A stretch of 64,000 nt of DNA from Clostridiaceae bacterium DTU079. GTDB lineage: Bacteria; Bacillota; Clostridia; Acetivibrionales; Acetivibrionaceae. Below, piece after piece: positions 46,607 through 55,515 of the stretch (positions within the stretch are counted from its first letter, which is position 1; each line of letters starts with the position of its first letter). Location: contig LFSC01000014.1 in assembly GCA_001512505.1 (NCBI GenBank), forward strand, positions 56,555 through 120,554, read 5' to 3'. Under the pieces are notes generated by a model, which had not been told where the DNA came from, searched no databases, and worked only from the letters and a program-made list of their open reading frames with translations. Both the position numbers and the translations under genes were made by a program.

Positions 46607-49600
46607 TTATTTAAAATAATTAATACCTGCTTCAAATATTTTTTGATCCTTTTCACCGGGTACATTTTTAGCCACATTTCTTCCTATTCTCTCCGAGTGT
46701 CCCATTTTACCCAACACTCTTCCGTCAGGACTGGTTATTCCTTCTATAGCATCAAAGGAACCGTTGGGATTAAACCTGATATCATAGGTTGCTTTATTGT
46801 CAAGGTCAACATATTGGGTTGCAATCTGCCCGTTCTTTGCCATAGTTTCCAACAATTCTTTGCTTGCAACAAATCTACCCTCACCGTGGGATACGGCAAT
46901 GGTATGAACATCTCCAACCTTAACATTGCTAAACCATGGCGATAGTACCGAAGTTACCTTGGTATTGACCATACAGGAAACATGTCGGCCAATGGTGTTA
47001 AACGTAAGTGTAGGACTGTCCTCATTTAAATCCCTTATCTCTCCGTAAGGTACCAGCCCGAGTTTAATCAATGCCTGAAATCCGTTGCATATTCCCAGCA
47101 TAAGTCCGTCTCTCTGGTTTAACAGTTTCATTACCGCTTCCTTAACCCTGGGATTTCTAAATGCGGTAGCAATAAACTTTCCAGAACCGTCCGGCTCATC
47201 TCCTCCGCTGAATCCTCCGGGTATCATAACAATTTGTGATTTTTCAATCCTCTTTGCCATCTCATCAATAGATTCGTCTATTTCCTTTGAAGACAGGTTT
47301 TTAATAACAAAAATATCCACCTGTCCTCCGGCTCTTTCAAAAGCTTTTGCAGTGTCATATTCGCAATTGGTTCCGGGGAATACGGGTATAAACACCCTCG
47401 GTTTTGCCACAGAAACCGCCGGCTTTTTATTGTTTCGTTCTTTATACTCATATTGATTTGGTGTAGCTTCTGGCTGTTCAACCTTAGTGGGGAAAATTTT
47501 CTCCAAAGGTTCCTGCCATTTACTGCAAAGCACATTTAAGTCAAGACTCTCCCCATTAACATCAATCGACGGCTTCTCTTGAGTCACTCCAAGAACCTTA
47601 AACTCTACCGTACCGAATATATCTTCCAAATTCTCTTTTGCGTCTATCTCAAGCACTATTGACCCATACATAGGCTCAAAAAGCTTTTTAGCATCAACAG
47701 AGTCTTCAAATTTAAAGCCTATCATGTTTCCGAAACACATTTTACTTATCGCTTCTGCTATACCGCCGAATCTTACGGTATGGGCCGCCAGTACTTTACC
47801 TTTCCCTATTATTTCATAGATGGCGGTATAATTTCTGTCAAGCTGTTCAAAATCGGGTACTCCGTTATCATCAATCTTTAAGGGTACCAAAACAACCTTG
47901 CTTCCCGATCTCTTGAACTCGGTAGACACCGTATTATTCACATCCATTGCGGTTACAGCGAAAGAAACCAGTGTCGGAGGCACATTCATATCCTTAAAGG
48001 TTCCGGACATGCTGTCCTTTCCGCCAATAGCCGGTATCCCCAGCTTCATCTGGGTATAATATGCTCCCAAAAGTGCACTGAAGGGCTTGCCCCACTTTTT
48101 GGGATCCTTACCCAGCTTCTCAAAATACTCCTGAAGGGTTAACCGGATTTTTCTGTAATCACCGCCCATTGCAACAACTTTTGCTACGGATTCCAATACA
48201 GCAAACATGGCTCCATGGAACGGACTCCACTTGCCGATTAGCGGATTGTATCCAAAAGTCATGACCGTTCCCGTATTGGTATCACCGTCTAAAACCGGTA
48301 TTTTTGCAACCATTCCCTCGGAAGGGCTCAATTGATATTTGCCTCCGAAAGGCATTAACACCGTTCCTGCACCGATGGTGCTGTCAAACCTCTCCACAAG
48401 CCCTTTTTGGCTGCATACATTAAGTCTCTGCAAATTATTAATCCAGGCCTCGGAAAGGTTGTCCAAGCAATTGCCAACCTCCACGGGCAGTTTTCCAAAA
48501 TAATATTCATCCTCGGAAGGTGCCGTAACTTCCACCCTGGATCTCTGCTTTACACCGTTGGTATCTAAAAACTCTCTTTTAATACTTACAATGGTTTTGC
48601 CTCTCCAGTACATAACAAGTCTTTTTTCCTCTGTCACTTCAGCAACCGGTGTAGCTTCAAGGTTTTCTTCCCTTGCCGCTTTAATGAAAGCATCCACATT
48701 ATCCTTGGACACCACTACCGCCATTCTCTCCTGGGATTCCGAAATGGCAAGCTCAGTTCCGTCAAGACCCTCGTACTTTTTGGGTACGGCATCTAAGTTT
48801 ATTTTAAGTCCTTCGGCCAATTCACCTATGGCAACAGACACTCCCCCGGCTCCGAAGTCATTGCACTTTTTGATCATAATGCTAACCTCAGGCTTTCTAA
48901 ACAGCCTCTGAATCTTTCTCTCCGTGGGAGGATTACCCTTCTGTACCTCAGCACCGCAGGTAAGCAGAGATTCTTCGGTGTGTTCCTTTGAAGAGCCGGT
49001 AGCACCACCGCAGCCATCCCGGCCTGTCCTTCCTCCTAACAGAATTATTACATCACTGCTTATAGGTTTTTCCCTTTTTATATTCTTTTTCGGAGCAGCA
49101 CCGATTACCGCACCGATTTCCATTCTCTTAGCCACAAAATCCTCGTCATAAATCTCTGCTACTTGCCCTGTGGAAAGACCGATCTGATTTCCGTAAGAGC
49201 TATAGCCCTGAGCAGCTCCCGTGGTTATTTTCCTCTGGGGCAGCTTTCCCGGAAGCGTATCTTCAATCCTGGTTCTCGGGTCGCCGCTCCCTGTAACCCT
49301 CATAGCCTGATACACATAAGACCTTCCGGAAAGAGGATCTCTTATGGCTCCGCCAAGGCAGGTAGCCGCACCTCCGAAAGGCTCTATTTCCGTGGGGTGG
49401 TTATGGGTCTCATTTTTGAACATTACCACCCATTCCTCATTTCTTCCGTCTACATCAACATTAACCACAATGCTGCATGCATTTATCTCATCAGACTCAT
49501 CCAAGTCCTCAAGCTTTCCTCTTTTTTTCAGCTCCTTCATGGCAATTACGGCAATGTCCATAAGGCAAACGTCCTTATTTTTGTCACCGTAAACAAATTT

Positions 49601-50386
49601 CCTGGATTCAAGATAGCTCTTGTAAGCATCTTTCAAAGGAGCAGTATATTTACCGTCTTCAATATCCACCCCTTCAATACTGGTAAGGAAAGTGGTATGA
49701 CGGCAGTGGTCGGACCAATAGGTGTCAATAACTCTTATTTCGGTAACCGTTGGATTTCTCTTTTCCTCATCCCTGAAATACTGCTGGCAAAATTCCAGGT
49801 CCTCAAGAGACATGGCAAATCCCATATCATCCATAAAAGCCTTAAGCTCATCCCGGGACATGTCAATAAAACCGTCGATAACCTTGACATCCTCGGGCAT
49901 ATTTACTTCCACATCCAGGGTGGAAGGCTTAATAAGCGATGCTTCCTGAGATTCGATAGGGTTTATCAAATAGTTTTTTACCTTTTCATATTCCTCCTGC
50001 GAAACCTCACCCTGAAGCACTACAAGCTTTGCAACCCTGGTTTGAGGCATTTCGCCGCAAGTCAAAATCTGAACACACTGGGAAGCAGAATCAGCCCTCT
50101 GGTCATACTGCCCGGGTAAATACTCTATAGCGATCATCTTGTCTTTGGCATCTATATATATATCCTCGTCAAACACCTCGTCTACCGGAGGCTCGGAGAA
50201 TATGGTCTTCTTTGAATTCTCATATTCTTCATCCGATATTCCTTCCACATCATACCTGTTAATTATTCTAACGCCCGTAAGTCCGCTTATTCCAAGGTTG
50301 TATTTTAAATCGCGGTATAGACTTTGGGCTTCAACATCAAATCCCTTTTTCTTTTCGACAAAAACCCTTCTTACTACTTTTTCCAT
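46607..50386 (-). CDS. purL: Phosphoribosylformylglycinamidine synthase, single-chain PurL
   Basis: A 1259-aa fused enzyme: FGAR + Gln + ATP to FGAM. It contains the N-terminal PurS-like part, two AIR-synthase-type halves (KNETHNHPTEIEPFGGAATC; GGRTGRDGCGGATGSS; GGKDSMSGTF) and a C-terminal glutamine amidotransferase with PGTNCEYDTA and the nucleophile Cys in MLGICNGFQAL, plus the His/Glu pair in SHGEGRF. This is the single-chain form rather than separate PurS/Q/L. It is isolated from other pur genes here. The second ATG (50386) fits AGAGG better than the first at 50392. Confidence 0.95.
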   Translation of the reverse strand: MEKVVRRVFVEKKKGFDVEAQSLYRDLKYNLGISGLTGVRIINRYDVEGISDEEYENSKKTIFSEPPVDEVFDEDIYIDAKDKMIAIEYLPGQYDQRADSASQCVQILTCGEMPQTRVAKLVVLQGEVSQEEYEKVKNYLINPIESQEASLIKPSTLDVEVNMPEDVKVIDGFIDMSRDELKAFMDDMGFAMSLEDLEFCQQYFRDEEKRNPTVTEIRVIDTYWSDHCRHTTFLTSIEGVDIEDGKYTAPLKDAYKSYLESRKFVYGDKNKDVCLMDIAVIAMKELKKRGKLEDLDESDEINACSIVVNVDVDGRNEEWVVMFKNETHNHPTEIEPFGGAATCLGGAIRDPLSGRSYVYQAMRVTGSGDPRTRIEDTLPGKLPQRKITTGAAQGYSSYGNQIGLSTGQVAEIYDEDFVAKRMEIGAVIGAAPKKNIKREKPISSDVIILLGGRTGRDGCGGATGSSKEHTEESLLTCGAEVQKGNPPTERKIQRLFRKPEVSIMIKKCNDFGAGGVSVAIGELAEGLKINLDAVPKKYEGLDGTELAISESQERMAVVVSKDNVDAFIKAAREENLEATPVAEVTEEKRLVMYWRGKTIVSIKREFLDTNGVKQRSRVEVTAPSEDEYYFGKLPVEVGNCLDNLSEAWINNLQRLNVCSQKGLVERFDSTIGAGTVLMPFGGKYQLSPSEGMVAKIPVLDGDTNTGTVMTFGYNPLIGKWSPFHGAMFAVLESVAKVVAMGGDYRKIRLTLQEYFEKLGKDPKKWGKPFSALLGAYYTQMKLGIPAIGGKDSMSGTFKDMNVPPTLVSFAVTAMDVNNTVSTEFKRSGSKVVLVPLKIDDNGVPDFEQLDRNYTAIYEIIGKGKVLAAHTVRFGGIAEAISKMCFGNMIGFKFEDSVDAKKLFEPMYGSIVLEIDAKENLEDIFGTVEFKVLGVTQEKPSIDVNGESLDLNVLCSKWQEPLEKIFPTKVEQPEATPNQYEYKERNNKKPAVSVAKPRVFIPVFPGTNCEYDTAKAFERAGGQVDIFVIKNLSSKEIDESIDEMAKRIEKSQIVMIPGGFSGGDEPDGSGKFIATAFRNPRVKEAVMKLLNQRDGLMLGICNGFQALIKLGLVPYGEIRDLNEDSPTLTFNTIGRHVSCMVNTKVTSVLSPWFSNVKVGDVHTIAVSHGEGRFVASKELLETMAKNGQIATQYVDLDNKATYDIRFNPNGSFDAIEGITSPDGRVLGKMGHSERIGRNVAKNVPGEKDQKIFEAGINYFK

Positions 50387-50552
50387 ATACATACCTCTTT
50401 CAAAATAATTTGACTGTATTTCTAAATACTTAAGTAAATAATCAGGCTTAAATTAAACCTTTTTTACAAGCATTTTAAGTTTCACACAATACATTATAAT
50501 ATGATAATCTGAGATTATCAAACCTTAATTGTTATAAGGGTGCATTATTAAT

Positions 50553-50679
50553 GTAAAGAAAAATGCTTCAGAAACTTTTGTTTCGCAAGTCCAGAGCCTT
50601 TAAATACTCCTCAGGGTCGAGCAAAACTCGCTTCGCGGGAAAGGTTGCTCTCCCTTTCCTCGTCATATTAACAGGCTCT
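50553..50679. repeat. Dispersed hairpin element, copy E (right outer arm missing)
   Basis: Left outer arm GTAAAGAAAAATG, left inner arm gcaagtccagagcc, conserved centre (tcagggtcgagcaaaactcg) and right inner arm ATTAACAGGCTCT are present. The copy stops there: the next base (50680) is already the stop codon of the sulfatase gene on the minus strand, so the right outer arm has been lost or replaced. Confidence 0.8.
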
Positions 50680-52740
50680 TTAGTTCGGTGAGGATGGGTT
50701 AAAAACTATCCTATAGTAATCCGTATCCAGGATCTTTGCAGAATAATTAAACTTATCCTTCACAACTTGATGTATCTGTTTCACATACTCTTCGTCATAT
50801 TCCGAACCGTCGGTAAAAGTAACGGTATTGGTTTTGCTGTTATAGAACGCCCTGTCGGTAATCCAGCTCTTGTTGTAAAAAATCACAAGTGGCGGACTGT
50901 CCGAAAGAATATCCCTCCCCATAAGGAGCCTTGAATCATATTCCAATCCGAAGAGGTTGGAAATTGTCGGTATAATATCAAGACTGGAGCAGGGCTTATC
51001 CACTTTTACAGGCTTCATACCTTCTTTCCAAATAATCAAAGTGCTTTTATACAGTTCAAAATTATCTTCAACCTTGTGTCCTGCCAGTTCATCAATACTC
51101 TCTTTGGGCAATCCGTAGGGATAATGGTCGGCACTTAACACAAATACGGTTTTATCCAGCATACCTCCCTTTTCCAGCTCTTCAACCAGATATTCCAACG
51201 CCAAATCCAGTTCCTTCTGACATGCCAGATATGCTTTTGAAGTATCACTGTAAGTCAAATCCTTTACAAAGTCCTTATTCTTCCTTGCAATATAGTTTCC
51301 CCCAAAATTATACTGCAGATGCCCGCTGATAGTCATATAGTACGCATGAAAAGGCTGCTTGTCTATATACTGCGGTAATGTCACTTCCATCATTTCCAAA
51401 TCCGATTCCGGCCAGGTTTCTTTTATCTTCAGTCCTCTTCCTATTGCAAAAAACTCATACCCCATATTGGGATGTGACAGTTTGCGGTCATAATAGGATG
51501 CAGTATGATTGTGATAGGCCTTTGTGACATAACCTAGATTTTTAAATTGGTTTCCCATAGCAAAAGGAAGATAATTCTTACTGGACCTTGAAAAACTCCA
51601 TACACCGTTTTTGGGAATCAAGCCGGTACAGGCAACATATTCTCCGTCAGATGTGCTTACTCCCCATATAGGATTGTAAAATTGGGTAAATACAAAACCG
51701 TTGTTTGCCATTTTATAAAGCGTCGGAGTGATATTTTCGTCAACCGCATAGGACGAAAAAGCCTCTGCCGTAATAAAAATCAGGTTACATCCCTTAAACA
51801 TGCCTGTATACTCGTTTTGCTGAGTAGGCTGCACCGCTGAAAAATAGTTGTGCATAGCCAGAATATTTTTGTTCTTCTCATTACTAATCAAACCCTCAAA
51901 GTCTATATTCATCAAATTGAACGGTGTCGGGCTTATAATTTCTGCAGTTCTTTCCGGTGACGGCGTAGGTGTATTAATAACATCATGCGTAATACCGTTT
52001 TCATGACCGGGGGTGTTTTTGTCATTTCCGTTTGCCGGAATATCAACGACGTCATGGTCGGCATATACCTCCTCATCCGTTTCCCATATAAGCTGCTTAA
52101 TATCCAAAAGCACTGCCGGCATAAGACCAAGCTTATCAACTGCCAATTCCATGGAATTCATTTTATAATACAAAGTACGTTGGGATACCGGACTGTCACC
52201 GGTCATATTTATACAAAGCAGTCTAATCAGATAAGTTATTATAAAAGCTGTCAAAAAAAGGCCTGCTGACTTAAGATTCAATTTCTGACAAGGATATTTT
52301 TTAATATAAAGAATAGATAGTGTAACAGGCGGTATACATAATAAAATCAGCGGTATAATATTTTTAAGCAATGTTGATACCACAACATCTCCAAACTGCA
52401 TGGCATCACCGGCACCTACAATGGAAAATATGTTTAAAGGTACCCTGAATATTTGATAATAAATCAACTGAACCATATAGACCAGCGCAAAAAAAGAAGT
52501 TAAACCTATTGAAACAAATTTGTCAACCTTTTTCGGTAAAATACCGGTTATTACAAATAAAAGAATGCTAAAGGGAATTGAAAACAGTACCGGGAACAAG
52601 AAGTCCGAATTTATTCCGTTTAGTCTTTGAATTTTATATATAAGCTCATTAAAGCATAAAAACAAGAAGTAAAACAATAAAAGCCAATAGGGGCTAATAA
52701 AGCAAAGAATTTTATTAATTACAGATTTAATTCTATCCAT
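50680..52740 (-). CDS. LtaS-type membrane sulfatase / phosphoglycerol transferase
   Basis: A 686-aa protein with five N-terminal membrane segments (to about residue 180), a Thr/Pro-rich extracytoplasmic linker (PTPSPERTAE) and a large sulfatase-fold domain. Metal/nucleophile region FITAEAFSSYAVDENITPTL, with Ser rather than Thr at the likely nucleophile, and the metal motif LSADHYPYGLP. Family members polymerise or transfer glycerol-phosphate to lipoteichoic acid or surface glycans. The C-terminus ends directly at a repeat element. Exact acceptor unknown. Confidence 0.85.
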   Translation of the reverse strand: MDRIKSVINKILCFISPYWLLLFYFLFLCFNELIYKIQRLNGINSDFLFPVLFSIPFSILLFVITGILPKKVDKFVSIGLTSFFALVYMVQLIYYQIFRVPLNIFSIVGAGDAMQFGDVVVSTLLKNIIPLILLCIPPVTLSILYIKKYPCQKLNLKSAGLFLTAFIITYLIRLLCINMTGDSPVSQRTLYYKMNSMELAVDKLGLMPAVLLDIKQLIWETDEEVYADHDVVDIPANGNDKNTPGHENGITHDVINTPTPSPERTAEIISPTPFNLMNIDFEGLISNEKNKNILAMHNYFSAVQPTQQNEYTGMFKGCNLIFITAEAFSSYAVDENITPTLYKMANNGFVFTQFYNPIWGVSTSDGEYVACTGLIPKNGVWSFSRSSKNYLPFAMGNQFKNLGYVTKAYHNHTASYYDRKLSHPNMGYEFFAIGRGLKIKETWPESDLEMMEVTLPQYIDKQPFHAYYMTISGHLQYNFGGNYIARKNKDFVKDLTYSDTSKAYLACQKELDLALEYLVEELEKGGMLDKTVFVLSADHYPYGLPKESIDELAGHKVEDNFELYKSTLIIWKEGMKPVKVDKPCSSLDIIPTISNLFGLEYDSRLLMGRDILSDSPPLVIFYNKSWITDRAFYNSKTNTVTFTDGSEYDEEYVKQIHQVVKDKFNYSAKILDTDYYRIVFNPSSPN

Positions 52741-53041
52741 TATAGATTCAACCCAACCTTATGCATAGATAAACACCTAAGTTTTCATAATACAATATAT
52801 AATACATCATACCACAAGCTATACAAAAATAAATAGTTTTTTAAAAAAACCGCATCAAACTGCTCTCTTTTATCTTTACATGTTTGTACCATATATGCTA
52901 CGATATTAACAGTATAAAAAAACTAGGATTACTTAGGTTAAATTAATAGTATAGACAGTTGATTAGTTATCTTGTTTTAAAAGCACAAGCATTTTTAAAT
53001 ATAAAAAGCAATCTAAAAATATTAAAAGAAAGGGTGTTTCC
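52741..53041. other. Divergent intergenic region before the XRE-cupin gene
   Basis: AT-rich, no gene. A possible + strand promoter is TTTACA (about 52877) with TACGAT 18 bp downstream; support is weak. Confidence 0.35.
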
Positions 53042-53593
53042 ATGTCTGAACAAATTAGGCAAATCAGTAAAAGAATTAAAGAACTGAGAGAGATTTCAGG
53101 TATTAGTGTTGAATCACTTTCAAAGGAATTGAATATCTCCGAGGAAACATACTTAGAATACGAAAGTGGTGAAGTTGACATTCCTGTAAGCTTCTTATAC
53201 GAAATAGCAAACAAATTTAATGTTACTCTTTCTGAAATTCTTACCGGTGAGGCTCCCAGGCTTCATACATACTCCGTTGTAAGAAAGGATAAGGGAGTAA
53301 GCGTGGAAAGAAGAAAAGACTATAAGTATAAAAGTCTTGCATACAATTTTATCAACAAAAAAATGGAGCCGTTTCTTGTTACCGTTGAACCGGATTCCAA
53401 CGATGAAATTCATTACAATTCCCATCCCGGTCAGGAATTCAACTATGTTATCGAAGGAACATTAAAGGTATTAATCAACGGTCATGAAATAATACTCAAT
53501 GAAGGTGATTCCTTGTTCTTTGACTCGAGCGAAAAGCATGGAATGAAAGCATTAAACGGTAAGATTGCCAGATTTTTGGCTGTAATAATTTAA
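53042..53593 (+). CDS. XRE-family regulator with C-terminal cupin domain
   Basis: A 183-aa regulator: an HTH_3 DNA-binding domain (residues 5-60, [21 protein letters not shown]) and a cupin_2 sensor domain (about 110-180, [20 protein letters not shown], then [14 protein letters not shown] with the second cupin motif). Placed 16 bp upstream of an acyl-CoA synthetase gene, it probably senses a carboxylate or thioester and controls this two-gene unit. ATG follows AAAGGGTGTT. Confidence 0.92.
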   Translation: MSEQIRQISKRIKELREISGISVESLSKELNISEETYLEYESGEVDIPVSFLYEIANKFNVTLSEILTGEAPRLHTYSVVRKDKGVSVERRKDYKYKSLAYNFINKKMEPFLVTVEPDSNDEIHYNSHPGQEFNYVIEGTLKVLINGHEIILNEGDSLFFDSSEKHGMKALNGKIARFLAVII

Positions 53594-53609
53594 TGGAGGT
53601 TTTAAAGTA

Positions 53610-55271
53610 ATGTTAGAAAAGTATATATCAAAAATAAATTTCGATTCTTATGAGGATTTTGTTGAAAATTTCAAAATTAATATTCCGGAAAATTTCAACT
53701 TTGCATATGATGTTGTAGATGAAATTGCCGCAAAAAACCCCGACAAGATAGCTATGGTTTGGTGTGATGAAAACGGGGATGAAGCTACTTTCACTTTTGC
53801 CCAGATGAAAGAATACAGCAACAAGGCTGCCAACTTTTTCAAGAGGGCCGGAATTAAAAAAGGCGATCCCGTAATGCTGATTTTAAAAAGACGTTATGAG
53901 TTCTGGTTTGCTATTCTTGCCCTTCATAAAATAGGTGCAATAGCTATACCCGCTACACATCTTTTGACAGCAAAAGATATTATTTATCGTAACAACGCTG
54001 CGGATATAAAAATGATAGTCAGCGTTGCTGAAGATGAAGTAATTAAGCATATTGAGGATTCGTTAAAGGATTCTCCTTCCGTCAAAGTTAAAGCACTTAT
54101 TAATAAAGACCGTGAAGGTTGGTTTAACTTCAACAGCGAAATTGATAAAGAATCCTCCGAATTTAAGAGACCTACCGGTGAAGACGCACCGACGAATGAC
54201 GACATGATGCTCCTCTATTTCACTTCCGGTACTACCGGTATGCCCAAAATGGTAGCTCACGATTTTACATATCCTTTAGGGCATATTGTCACCGCTAAAT
54301 ATTGGCAAAGCGTAATGGATGACGGACTTCATTTGACTGTTGCCGATACAGGCTGGGCAAAAGCAGTATGGGGAAAAATATACGGTCAGTGGCTGGCCGG
54401 CAGTGCTGTTTTTGTATATGATTATGAGAAATTTGTTCCTCATGAGCTTCTGGATGTCATATGCAAGTACGGTGTGACTTCCTTCTGTGCACCACCTACA
54501 ATTTACAGGTTCTTTATTAAAGAAGACCTCACAAAGTATGATTTCAGCAAACTCAAATATTGTGCCGTTGCAGGAGAGCCACTAAACCCTGAAGTATACA
54601 ATCAGTTTTATAAAGCAACGGGATTAAAGCTGATGGAGGGTTACGGTCAAACAGAATTAACCGTTACTTTGGGCATCTTCCCCTGGATGACACCAAAGCC
54701 AGGCTCCATGGGCAAGCCTGCACCGGGTTATGTAATAGATTTGCTTGATGAAAACGGCAATTCCTGCGAGGTCGGTGAAGAAGGCCAGGTAGTTATAAGG
54801 ACCGACAAGGGCAAACCTGTAGGAATGTTTATGGGATATTACCGGGATGCGGAATTGACGAAAAAGGTATGGCATGACGGAGTATATTACACCGGAGATA
54901 TGGCATGGCGCGATGAAGACGGTTATTACTGGTTTGTCGGAAGGGCCGATGATGTTATAAAGAGCTCGGGATACCGTATTGGACCCTTTGAGGTAGAAAG
55001 TGCCCTACTGGAGCATCCGGCAGTTCTTGAGTGTGCAATTACTGCTGTTCCCGACCCAATCAGGGGCCAGGTGGTTAAAGCCACTGTTGTTCTTACTAAA
55101 AACTATACACCCAGCGATGAACTTGTAAAAGAGCTTCAAGACCATGTTAAAAAGGTTACCGCTCCGTACAAGTATCCTAGAATAATTGAATTTGTAAAGG
55201 AACTTCCCAAAACCATCAGCGGTAAAATAAGAAGAGTTGAAATAAGAGATAAGGATAAAGAAAATAAATAA
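53610..55271 (+). CDS. AMP-forming acyl-CoA synthetase (medium-chain or acetyl-CoA synthetase-like)
   Basis: A 553-aa ANL-superfamily ligase: carboxylate + ATP + CoA to acyl-CoA + AMP + PPi. Core motifs: [12 protein letters not shown] (P-loop), [41 protein letters not shown] and the catalytic lysine in [10 protein letters not shown]. Length (550 aa) is closer to the medium-chain acyl-CoA ligase group than to the 650-aa Acs. The chain length of the substrate cannot be read from sequence. Co-transcribed with the XRE-cupin gene. Confidence 0.92.
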   Translation: MLEKYISKINFDSYEDFVENFKINIPENFNFAYDVVDEIAAKNPDKIAMVWCDENGDEATFTFAQMKEYSNKAANFFKRAGIKKGDPVMLILKRRYEFWFAILALHKIGAIAIPATHLLTAKDIIYRNNAADIKMIVSVAEDEVIKHIEDSLKDSPSVKVKALINKDREGWFNFNSEIDKESSEFKRPTGEDAPTNDDMMLLYFTSGTTGMPKMVAHDFTYPLGHIVTAKYWQSVMDDGLHLTVADTGWAKAVWGKIYGQWLAGSAVFVYDYEKFVPHELLDVICKYGVTSFCAPPTIYRFFIKEDLTKYDFSKLKYCAVAGEPLNPEVYNQFYKATGLKLMEGYGQTELTVTLGIFPWMTPKPGSMGKPAPGYVIDLLDENGNSCEVGEEGQVVIRTDKGKPVGMFMGYYRDAELTKKVWHDGVYYTGDMAWRDEDGYYWFVGRADDVIKSSGYRIGPFEVESALLEHPAVLECAITAVPDPIRGQVVKATVVLTKNYTPSDELVKELQDHVKKVTAPYKYPRIIEFVKELPKTISGKIRRVEIRDKDKENK

Positions 55272-55276
55272 AGTAA

Positions 55277-55336
55277 GTAAAGAAAAAATATTTCAGAAAC
55301 TTGCTTAACTATGTTTCTTTCATATTTTTTCTTCAC
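55277..55336. repeat. Dispersed hairpin element, copy F (terminal arms only, 60 bp)
   Basis: Only the outer arms remain: GTAAAGAAAAAATATTTCAG with AAAC, and GTTTCTTTCATATTTTTTCTTC inverted, separated by 12 bases. The whole core found in copies A, D and E is missing, giving a compact hairpin. It lies five bases after the acyl-CoA synthetase stop. Confidence 0.7.
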
Positions 55337-55384
55337 CAATATACTTAATCAAAACCTAAAAATCTATATACTTTTTAAGTATAG

Positions 55385-55432
55385 AAAAAAAGTCCTGCAA
55401 TGTTATGCTAAATAACCATGCAGGACTTTTTT
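55385..55432. terminator. Bidirectional terminator between acyl-CoA synthetase and htpG
   Basis: Stem AAAAAAGTCCTGCA / TGCAGGACTTTTTT with a loop of about 18 bases and a T-run on both strands, between convergent genes. Confidence 0.85.
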
Positions 55433-55515
55433 GGCCTCTTGGAATGAAGGAGGCAAAAGAGAAGGGACTCGATGTCCCGAGCTTTTATTCGAAATTTCAA
55501 TTAATAGCACTTCTC

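Noticed and set aside
49163..50119. 318-aa plus-strand open frame inside purL
   Set aside because: Antisense to conserved PurL motifs; composition is typical of a shadow frame.
50387..50552. Purine riboswitch upstream of purL
   Set aside because: The leader has no conserved purine-aptamer core or terminator/antiterminator pair that I can identify.
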